From: Anaeromyxobacter diazotrophicus
GTDB lineage: Bacteria; Myxococcota; Myxococcia; Myxococcales; Anaeromyxobacteraceae
DNA length: 64,000 bases
Assembly (NCBI RefSeq): GCF_013340205.1
Contig: NZ_BJTG01000003.1
Coordinates: forward strand, 496,001 to 560,000
Reading direction: 5' to 3'
How positions within the stretch are numbered: position 1 is the first letter of the stretch; each line of letters opens with the position of its first letter. Of this stretch, positions 35,209 through 40,677 are shown piece after piece. Under the pieces are notes generated by a model. The model saw only the letters and a program-made list of their open reading frames with translations, was not told the DNA's origin and searched no databases. The position numbers and the translations under genes are program-made.

Positions 35209-35411
35209 CCCTTCCGGCTGCGGAGCCAGAGGTCGAGAGCCTCGCGGACGACCACGCTCGCGTCCGCCCGGAACTGCCCAGCGGCCTCGGCCCTCTTCAC
35301 CGCCTCCAGGATCACCGCGTCGTACTGCTGGGTCGTGACGCTCGCCGTGAGCTTCACGAAGCCCGACCTGGGGCCGACCCGCTTCGCGGCGTGGGGCTTC
35401 TTCAGGGCCAT
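35205..35411 (-). CDS. ribbon-helix-helix DNA-binding protein
   Basis: 68 residues. A basic N-terminus (MALKKPHAAKRVGPRSG) precedes FVKLTASVTTQQYDAVILEA and a second helix, DASVVVREALDLWLRSRKG, the strand-helix-helix pattern of CopG/Arc-type repressors. It is the only minus-strand gene between the two plus-strand modules, reading away from the intergenic region with TAACTAG repeats, so it is a good candidate repressor of the divergent operon starting at 35545. Confidence 0.7.
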   Translation of the reverse strand: MALKKPHAAKRVGPRSGFVKLTASVTTQQYDAVILEAVKRAEAAGQFRADASVVVREALDLWLRSRKG

Positions 35412-35469
35412 GGCTCCAGCCTAACGCTCTCTCTTCAGCCGGTCGATTTCCCGTCTCTTGCCACTTCCG

Positions 35470-35512
35470 TAACTAGGGACCAGCGTTCCAGTTATCGGCG
35501 ATCAGTAACTAG
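35470..35512. promoter_or_regulatory. paired TAACTAG repeats, candidate operator
   Basis: TAACTAG at 35470-35476 and 35506-35512, 36 bases apart, both preceded by G (GTAACTAG). The segment between has CCAGTTATCGG. They sit in the 133-base gap between the divergent RHH gene and the 35545 gene. A third copy, TAACTAGT, is at 39242-39249. The motif is AT-rich in a GC-rich setting, so chance recurrence is less likely. RHH binding is an inference. Confidence 0.45.
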
Positions 35513-35544
35513 TAACCAGACACAACGCCGGCAGGAGGCAGCAC

Positions 35545-35793
35545 ATGAAGCGGAAGACGAAGGTGGCGAGCCTCGCGGACCAGATCATCGCCTACGAGGA
35601 CGGCGAGCTGGACGACGGCAGGACCGTGGCGCTGTTCCAGCGGCTCGTGGACACGGGCCTGGCCTGGCAGCTCCAGGGGCACTACGGGCGGACCGCGCTC
35701 GCCTACCTGAACGCGGGCTTGGTTCACCCGGCGGAAGCAGCGGACGTTCTCATGATGGGCACCGCGCCAGTCGCGAAGGAGGGCGAGTCATGA
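35545..35793 (+). CDS. conserved small phage protein
   Basis: 82 residues with GCAGGAGGCAGC upstream of the ATG. The sequence LADQIIAYEDGELDDGRTVA followed by LFQRLVDTGLAWQLQGHYGR is the hallmark of a small protein found across many tailed-phage genomes, function unknown. This supports a phage origin for the middle module. It overlaps the lipoprotein gene by ATGA. Confidence 0.7.
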   Translation: MKRKTKVASLADQIIAYEDGELDDGRTVALFQRLVDTGLAWQLQGHYGRTALAYLNAGLVHPAEAADVLMMGTAPVAKEGES

Positions 35794-36458
35794 AGCGCAT
35801 CGAGACGTGGAGGCAGAACGCGGCGGAGCACGGCGTGCGGACGGCTGACCCGCCCGCCAGGCTGAACTGGAAGACGGTCGTCCTCACGGTCGCGCTCTCG
35901 GCCATCATCGGCGCCATCATCGGGTGCGGCGGTAGCGCCACCACGCCCACGGGTGGCGGCACGGCCACGGTCAGGCTCACGGCGACGATCTCGCAGGGCC
36001 TCTCTGGACCGCAGGACCCGAAGGCTCTCTCGGTCCCGACCGACATCGCGAGCGTGAGGCTCACCGTCACGGGCCCGAACATCGCCGGGAGCGTCGTGCA
36101 GACCATGACCAAGGTCGATGCGACGCACTACAGCGCCACGGTCACCGTGCCGGACGGCGGGCTCGACCACTTCCTCGCTGAAGCGCTCGCGAGCGACGGG
36201 ACGACCGTCATCTACAGCGGCTCGGCGGACTCCCAGATCGTGGGCGGGAACAGCTCGAACATCTCCATCCTGCTCCGCGAGACGAACCCGCCCACCGGCC
36301 CGAGCACGAGCGACTGCGGCTCGGTGAGCCCGAGCACGGGCGCGAGCGTGAGCTACTTCAACGCGAACACCGCCTCGGTCTGCCACATCACCGCCCTCGC
36401 GAGCGACACGGGCGGCGCGACCACGACCGGCACGATCGTCGTCGCAGGAAGGCCGTGA
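35790..36458 (+). CDS. element-encoded lipoprotein
   Basis: 222 residues from ATG 35790. A long polar n-region (29 residues) precedes a hydrophobic core and lipobox AIIGC with Cys46. The mature part is rich in Thr, Ser and Gly and looks like one or two beta-sandwich repeats (TATVRLTATISQGLSG, VPTDIASVRLTVTGPNIAGS, SNISILLRETNPP), with a C-terminal segment containing two cysteines. A surface lipoprotein expressed from a prophage is often a superinfection-exclusion or adhesion factor; that role is an inference. It overlaps the next gene at TGATG. Confidence 0.7.
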   Translation: MKRIETWRQNAAEHGVRTADPPARLNWKTVVLTVALSAIIGAIIGCGGSATTPTGGGTATVRLTATISQGLSGPQDPKALSVPTDIASVRLTVTGPNIAGSVVQTMTKVDATHYSATVTVPDGGLDHFLAEALASDGTTVIYSGSADSQIVGGNSSNISILLRETNPPTGPSTSDCGSVSPSTGASVSYFNANTASVCHITALASDTGGATTTGTIVVAGRP

Positions 36459-36691
36459 TGGGCACGGCTACGAAGCTCGACGCGCTCCTCCACCCCGCGA
36501 GGACGGCCGCGCTCTCCATCACCCGCACCAGCGAGGGGCTAGTGGGGCTCGACCTGCAGCGCGTCCCCGGTGGGCGCTGGGAGCGCATCGACCTCTCGCC
36601 CGAGGAGGCGACCAGGGTCGGGATGCTCCTCCTCAAGTCCGGGATCTGGCTCCTCGGTGAGCGGGTCGGGGAGACGAGCGAGCGCGGGTAG
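36458..36691 (+). CDS. small protein of unknown function
   Basis: 77 residues from ATG 36458 (GTG 36455 is possible). The middle reads as a small alpha-beta fold: AALSITRTSEGLVGLDLQRV then RWERIDLSPEEATRVGMLLL and a hydrophobic end (SGIWLLGERVG). No family recognised. It is the last gene before a strong hairpin. Confidence 0.55.
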   Translation: MGTATKLDALLHPARTAALSITRTSEGLVGLDLQRVPGGRWERIDLSPEEATRVGMLLLKSGIWLLGERVGETSERG

Positions 36692-36707
36692 TCCATGCGT
36701 CTACTGA

Positions 36708-36745
36708 CAGCGTGAGGGCGGGCCTTACGTTGCCGCCTCACGCTG
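36708..36745 (+). terminator. strong hairpin, terminator or operator
   Basis: CAGCGTGAGGGCGG (36708-36721) pairs with CCGCCTCACGCTG (36733-36745) with one bulged base and an 11-nt loop. It lies between the 36458 gene and the peptidase gene at 36775. The following CGTCTTCTTCAG is pyrimidine-rich but not a clean T-tract. It could end the 35545 transcript or lie in the 36775 leader. Confidence 0.5.
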
Positions 36746-36774
36746 CGTCTTCTTCAGTGAGGGGTCTTCGCGGA

Positions 36775-37314
36775 ATGGGTGACATCAGGAAGAGACTGCG
36801 GCACACCGCCTACCATGAGGCCGGCCACGCCGTGGCGAGCTTCTTCTTGGGCTGCGGGAACAAGTACCTGACGATCGTGCCGGACAAGGAGCAGGGCTCT
36901 ATCGGCCATCACGTCGGCGTCCCGACCGGGAAGTGGTTTCAGCCCGACGTCTATTCGGACGGGAAACACCGGAACAAGGTCGAGGCCCGCGTCATGGTGC
37001 TGTACGCGGGGGCCATCGCGGAATCGCTGGCACAAGGTCGCAAGCCACGGCTCCGGTCGGGGTCGCGATCCGACAGCGCCGCCGCCGCCGATCTGGCGAG
37101 CTACGTTGTGGGCTCGGGCGAGGAGTGGGGGGCGTACCTCGATTGGCTCTTCATCAGGGCCACGGGCTTCCTCCGGTCCCCCTTCCGCTGGCGCGCCGTC
37201 GAGGTGGTGGCCGAGGCGCTCCTCGCGAAGCGAACGCTCAAGGGCCGCGAGGTCCGCGAACTGATCCGAGGGAGCCTCCCGGCCCTGCCCCTGGTCCAAG
37301 CCAACGCGGTGTAG
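36775..37314 (+). CDS. second stand-alone FtsH-peptidase-like protein
   Basis: 179 residues from ATG 36775 (GAGGGGTC about ten bases upstream). YHEAGHAVASFFLGCGNKYL starts with the zinc site H14-E15-x-x-H18, identical to the FtsH consensus HEAGH. MVLYAGAIAESLAQG matches the A-E-E region, and SRSDSAAAADLASYVV can supply the Asp ligand. As with the 33752 gene there is no ATPase domain and no membrane helix. Sequence similarity between the two is limited to these motifs. A terminator-like hairpin follows at 37338. Possible roles are cleavage of a repressor or antitoxin, or of a host protein; none is shown. Confidence 0.72.
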   Translation: MGDIRKRLRHTAYHEAGHAVASFFLGCGNKYLTIVPDKEQGSIGHHVGVPTGKWFQPDVYSDGKHRNKVEARVMVLYAGAIAESLAQGRKPRLRSGSRSDSAAAADLASYVVGSGEEWGAYLDWLFIRATGFLRSPFRWRAVEVVAEALLAKRTLKGREVRELIRGSLPALPLVQANAV

Positions 37315-37337
37315 TTGAGCAACTGCGACCGCAGGTA

Positions 37338-37372
37338 AGGACGGCTCTATCTCTCCAGGTAGGGCCGTTCCT
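37338..37372 (+). terminator. probable intrinsic terminator after the peptidase gene
   Basis: AGGACGGCTCTA pairs with TAGGGCCGTTCCT across TCTCTCCAGG, allowing G-T pairs. It lies 24 bases after the peptidase gene stop. The downstream CTCTATCCC is only moderately T-rich. Confidence 0.5.
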
Positions 37373-37485
37373 CTATCCCACCCAGCCGACCGCCCGACAC
37401 GTTGACCGTCAGTCTTTTCAGGCCCGGAAGGGTGGACGATGCGCCCGCCTGCGGGGTGGCAGGTCCGCTCGCTATCGTTCCCGTC

Positions 37486-37764
37486 ATGGTCACTAACAGC
37501 AAGAGCCCCAGCCCGATTCGAGAGGCCCGCCTCGCGCGTCGCTGGTCGCAGATGGAACTCGCCGTCCGAGCCGGCCTCGGCATGGTCACCGTGTGCAACG
37601 CCGAGAAGTTCCCGGGCTCGGCCACGGAGCGCACGATCTTCCGGTGCGCGGCGGCGCTGGGGGTCACTCCCGCGAGCCTCGTGCCCACCCGCGCCACCAC
37701 CACGGAGCCCATCGCGAGCGCGTCGCCCACCGCCACGCCCGCGTTGCCCATCGAGCCCGAGTAG
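37486..37764 (+). CDS. XRE-family helix-turn-helix regulator
   Basis: 92 residues from ATG 37486. IREARLARRWSQMELAVRAG then MVTVCNAEKFPGSATERTIF and RCAAALGVTPASLVPTR form a Cro/CI-type HTH domain, with the R-W-S-Q-x-E-L-A recognition start. The C-terminus is a short Thr/Ala/Pro tail, so no cleavable dimerisation domain is present. It is a candidate lysogeny or replication switch protein directly upstream of the initiator-like gene. Confidence 0.7.
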   Translation: MVTNSKSPSPIREARLARRWSQMELAVRAGLGMVTVCNAEKFPGSATERTIFRCAAALGVTPASLVPTRATTTEPIASASPTATPALPIEPE

Positions 37765-37836
37765 AAATGGAAGCCCGGCGCCCGCTGGAGAACGGGGCCG
37801 GGCCGGAGGATCACATGCACTGCGAGGCACAGGTGA

Positions 37837-38253
37837 TTGCCGGATTCTAAGCTCCACATCGTTACACCGCAACGCGCGCCGTCTTCGACCACAGCGACCC
37901 CGCGCGTCTGGATCGACATCGCGGCCTTCAACGCGGCGATGGACGTCGTGACGCCGGGCCCGTACAAGCAGCTCACCCCCCTGGAGCGCGTCATCTTCTA
38001 CCGCATCGCCGCTCGTGCCGACGGGCAGGGCGTCGTGGCGGTCCCCTCCATGCGAGGACTCGCGCGCGACCTGAACGTGCCACGGACCACACTGGATGGC
38101 GTCCTCGCCCGAGGCCGGTACATCCGCCTTCTCTCCGTGGAAGACCCGAAAGAGCGGCCAGGATCGCGGCCACCTTGTGGCGAGAAGAGCGGCCACCCCA
38201 GAATCATGATCACGTTCCTATGCCCCAGCGCTTTTCGGGTTCTCTCACCGTAA
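37837..38253 (+). CDS. HTH replication-initiator-like protein
   Basis: 138 residues from TTG 37837 (the reading frame opens only there). The centre, YKQLTPLERVIFYRIAARAD then VAVPSMRGLARDLNVPRTTL and DGVLARGRYIRLLS, is a winged-helix fold of the kind found at the N-terminus of phage replication proteins (O/DnaD-like). The last 40 residues are encoded by DNA containing iterons and are low in recognisable structure. Position before an iteron cluster, as in lambda O, supports a replication role; I cannot exclude a plain transcription factor. Confidence 0.55.
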   Translation: MPDSKLHIVTPQRAPSSTTATPRVWIDIAAFNAAMDVVTPGPYKQLTPLERVIFYRIAARADGQGVVAVPSMRGLARDLNVPRTTLDGVLARGRYIRLLSVEDPKERPGSRPPCGEKSGHPRIMITFLCPSAFRVLSP

Positions 38254-38300
38254 AGAGCGGCCACACATACAGTCAAGGAGCGGCCAGGTTTGCGGCCACC
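38151..38300 (+). repeat. iteron cluster, candidate replication origin
   Basis: AGAGCGGCCA occurs at 38151-38160, 38186-38195 and 38254-38263, with GGAGCGGCCA at 38277-38286. The first and last are parts of a larger near-repeat, GAGCGGCCAGG-ATC-GCGGCCACC versus GAGCGGCCAGG-TTT-GCGGCCACC. An AT-richer palindromic stretch (GAATCATGATCACG) lies between. The cluster covers the 3' end of the initiator-like gene and about 50 bases beyond. Confidence 0.6.
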
Positions 38301-38303
38301 CTG

Positions 38304-38779
38304 CGCGGTAGTCCACGATGTGTTCTCGCGCGCGCGCCGAAGTACAGGAGCCCGCTCAAGGGGGCCTCGACGGCCGGCCCCCTCGCTGCCGCTCACCCCT
38401 CGGCCGTTTCTGGTCGCCTCGCTCTGCTCGGCTCGGGCCTCTCCGGTCCTCGCTGCGCTGCGGTCCTCGCGGGTCTTCACGTGTTGGGCGTGAGCCGGTG
38501 CCGGACTAGTGCTGCCGTTAGTCTGGGCTCTAGTCCGCCAGGTAGCAGCCGCTCTCGTACACGTACAGACCGAACCGCGTAGTTCGCGGCAGCATGCGAA
38601 CGGAGCGGGGCGGCATGAGCGGAGCGCAGCGCAGCGACCAGCCCCACGCAGTGGTCCGGGGTGGAGGGGCTGGACAGGCCCCCCGAGGACGCCGCCCCTT
38701 GGAACGCGCGCGCGAGCACGGCACTGAGGGTGACCCGGACCCATGGTAACTGGGCTCCGATGTCGCTAGAATCCACCCC
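38304..38779. other. non-coding region rich in dyads
   Basis: No convincing gene. Hairpin AGGGGGCC/GGCCCCCT at 38359-38383; CGGTCCTCGC twice (38445-38470 area); TCGCTGCGCTGCG (38450-38462) is an exact inverted copy of CGCAGCGCAGCGA (38625-38637), about 160 bases apart; GTTCGC/GCGAAC near 38582-38600. Just before the next gene is TAGAAT (38767-38772), a fair -10 box that would place the transcript start at or next to the GTG of 38780. Next to iterons, the region could be part of an origin, a packaging site or a structured RNA. Confidence 0.45.
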
Positions 38780-39055
38780 GTGGACCTCGTACCTCAGGAG
38801 CCCGGACAGCAGAAGGAGCCTGCGACGCAGGTGAAGAAGCGCGGCCGCGTGCTTCGGAGCCCCGAGAACCTGCGCCAGCTCGTCGCCAGCCAGATCCGCG
38901 CCGTCGAGCGCAGTGAGCTGTCCGTCGAGAAGAAGGCCCGCCTGCTGACCCCTCTCGCGAAGGAGCTGCGAGAGGCGATCATGCTCGTAGACCGAATCGA
39001 CCAGATCGAGGCGAAGCTCAGGCTCCTCCAGCAGCAGCGCGCCTCCGGGCGCTGA
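38780..39055 (+). CDS. small basic helical protein
   Basis: 91 residues from GTG 38780 with no ribosome-binding sequence; a TAGAAT box ends eight bases before it, so it may be made from a leaderless message. The chain is basic then helical (KKRGRVLRSPENLRQLVASQ, LREAIMLVDRIDQIEAKLRL), possibly a coiled coil with a DNA-binding head. Size and composition would suit a small terminase subunit, but there is no diagnostic motif, so I make no functional call. Confidence 0.55.
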   Translation: MDLVPQEPGQQKEPATQVKKRGRVLRSPENLRQLVASQIRAVERSELSVEKKARLLTPLAKELREAIMLVDRIDQIEAKLRLLQQQRASGR

Positions 39056-39414
39056 GCGCTCCCGCTGCCCCGCCCTGAGGCGATCGGCAGCGAGTCAGTG
39101 GGACGGGGCGGGTCGCAGCTCTGAAGCGCCAGAAGCGAACCTGGAGCGCCGGCCGTAAGCGAACGTTGCCCTCGCGTCCGGCTGCGTTAGGGCTGCCATG
39201 GCTCTGCGGGCCTTCCGGAAGCCCCAGAGCCTGTCGCGACCTAACTAGTGAGAGTTCCTCAGCTCACGCTCGCAGCGTCAGGTGCCACGAGTCGAACCTG
39301 ACGCTGGCGGCGCAAGGGGCGGGACTCTGGCGCCGGGGAAGCGAGCGGTGTCGGACCCGCCTGCTAGGCTCCTGTACGCCCGAGCAGGCAAACGGGCGAA
39401 CAGGGGGAACTACC
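39056..39414. other. intergenic region with two hairpins
   Basis: No gene seen. A long hairpin at 39200-39231 (GGCTCTG/CAGAGCC outer arms, GGG/CCC and CTT/AAG inside, loop CCGG) may terminate the 38780 gene. TAACTAGT at 39242-39249 is the third copy of the operator-like motif. An exact 11-bp inverted repeat, CAGCGTCAGGT/ACCTGACGCTG, lies at 39273-39306. These probably form the control region of the 39415 operon. Confidence 0.5.
39273..39306. repeat. exact inverted repeat, candidate operator
   Basis: CAGCGTCAGGT (39273-39283) and ACCTGACGCTG (39296-39306), 12 bases apart, about 110 bases before the 39415 gene. Could be a repressor site or hairpin. Confidence 0.5.
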
Positions 39415-39669
39415 ATGTCGGCAGTCGCTACCGGGCAGCAGGTCATCAGTGGTCCCGTCGCCACGAACGTCTTCGCCTACGAGGAGAGGACTCGCCAGGA
39501 GGTGTTCATCAACGTCGCGATGGCCTCCGTGCCGCGCGTCGGGGAGATGGTGCAGGTCGTCAACGACGTGACCGGCCAGCAGCAGCGCTACACGGTCAAG
39601 CAGGTTCTGTGGATTCCACGCGAGCACAAGGCGGTGCTGGACCTGCACCTCTTGGCCTGGGGCTCGTAG
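39415..39669 (+). CDS. small protein of unknown function
   Basis: 84 residues, ATG with GGGGGAAC upstream. It looks like a small beta-barrel: TRQEVFINVAMASVPRVGEM, VQVVNDVTGQQQRYTVKQVL, AVLDLHLLAW. No family recognised. First gene of the accessory group between the non-coding region and the integrase. Confidence 0.6.
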   Translation: MSAVATGQQVISGPVATNVFAYEERTRQEVFINVAMASVPRVGEMVQVVNDVTGQQQRYTVKQVLWIPREHKAVLDLHLLAWGS

Positions 39670-39672
39670 ACC

Positions 39673-40029
39673 ATGGGAGCCACCTGTAGCTGTGAGCGGT
39701 CGGCCGAGGGGAAGACCGAGAACCATGTGGACGGCACCGTCACGTTCCACACCTTCGCCGGCTGCCCGCGCGTGAAGCCCTGCGAGCACATCAAGAAGCA
39801 GTCGGACGTCAGCCTCGTCGGGCCGGATGGCCGCTGCACGAAGTGCTCGACACTGCACTGCAAGGCGCCCGGGTGCGGCAAGGACCTGCGGCGCCAGGGC
39901 CAGGAGCTGGAGCTGAAGAGCCCCATCCTCTGCCCGCACTGCGGTGCCGAGAACGTGCTCCAGATATCCGGAGCCCGCGGCTCGGGGGGTGCTGTCTCGG
40001 TGCTTCGGGCGCAAAGGCCGAAGGAGTAG
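39673..40029 (+). CDS. zinc-ribbon protein
   Basis: 118 residues, four bases after the preceding stop. Eleven cysteines, including C-S-C near the start, CTKCSTLHCKAPGC and CPHCGAENVLQI, indicate one or two zinc ribbons separated by a His-containing segment (CEHIKKQSDV). Likely nucleic-acid or protein binding. No family recognised. Confidence 0.6.
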   Translation: MGATCSCERSAEGKTENHVDGTVTFHTFAGCPRVKPCEHIKKQSDVSLVGPDGRCTKCSTLHCKAPGCGKDLRRQGQELELKSPILCPHCGAENVLQISGARGSGGAVSVLRAQRPKE

Positions 40030-40070
40030 CAGGCCCCAGAGCGTCAGGGTCAGAGCGCACTGTTCGACTC

Positions 40071-40652
40071 ATGGCAAGGTCGCGGGTCAAGCTGCCCGAA
40101 AAGGAAACCGAGTTCATCGAGCTGTTCCGCGCCGAGACGGACAGGGCGGCCGGGGTACTCGCCGTCAGTTACCTGGAGGCGAAGCTCGACCAGACGCTCA
40201 GGACCTGGTTCCTCGACTGCAGCGAGATGAATAGGGTTCTCGGCAGCTTCAGCGCGAAGGTAGACCTGGCGTTCGGCATGGGGCTGCTCAAGAAGCACCA
40301 CGCCGCCGACCTCCGCAGTCTGGGCGAGATTCGCAACCGCTTCGCCCACCATGTGCTGGAGTCGAACAGCTTCGACGTGAAGCCTATCCGCGACCTCATC
40401 CTCGACCTCTCGCTCACGAAGTTCTGGAAGGGGAAGCTGCCGAAGGATGAGTTCGAGAAGACGTCGCTGCGCGGGCTGTACCTGATGGCGGTTCGCTTCA
40501 TCTTGCTCGCGCTCGATGACGTTCGACTCGCGCGAAGGACCGACGAGCAGGTCCGTGAAGACGTTCACCGGATCCGAGAGAGTCGCAAGCCCATCGACCC
40601 CCTGATGGTGATCGGAGCCCTCCGTCGCATAGCTGGAGGGAAAGGCTCCTGA
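40071..40652 (+). CDS. MltR/DUF4145-like helical protein with HEPN-type motif
   Basis: 193 residues from ATG 40071. VLGSFSAKVDLAFGMGLLKK followed by SLGEIRNRFAHH matches the MltR (mannitol regulator) / DUF4145-type pattern; R-N-R-F-A-H-H is an R-x4-6-H motif as used by HEPN RNases. Helical throughout, no DNA-binding domain evident. Such proteins occur in sugar regulation and in defence islands. Here it sits last in the accessory group, 25 bases from the convergent integrase, so a defence or toxin-like function is plausible but unproven. Confidence 0.62.
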   Translation: MARSRVKLPEKETEFIELFRAETDRAAGVLAVSYLEAKLDQTLRTWFLDCSEMNRVLGSFSAKVDLAFGMGLLKKHHAADLRSLGEIRNRFAHHVLESNSFDVKPIRDLILDLSLTKFWKGKLPKDEFEKTSLRGLYLMAVRFILLALDDVRLARRTDEQVREDVHRIRESRKPIDPLMVIGALRRIAGGKGS

Positions 40653-40677
40653 GAGCGCGTGTGCCGCGCGGTCCCGA

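Noticed and set aside
37419-37432. CAGGCCCGGAAGGG, identical over 14 bases to the SRP RNA tip at 19060-19073
   Set aside because: The rest of the SRP fold is absent: the AGCA side of the binding loop and the closing stems are missing. A GC-rich 14-mer can recur by chance here.
38151-38300. Iteron cluster considered as a CRISPR array
   Set aside because: Repeat units are about 10-22 bases with irregular spacing (35, 68, 23) and no uniform spacers or cas genes.
38477-38776. 99-codon minus-strand frame in the element's non-coding block
   Set aside because: No ribosome-binding site, no domain, and the block is dominated by repeats and dyads. Several other frames there are equally long.
38780-39055. 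Call as small terminase subunit
   Set aside because: Basic and helical and of suitable size, but no diagnostic motif and 5 kb from terL. Left as unknown.
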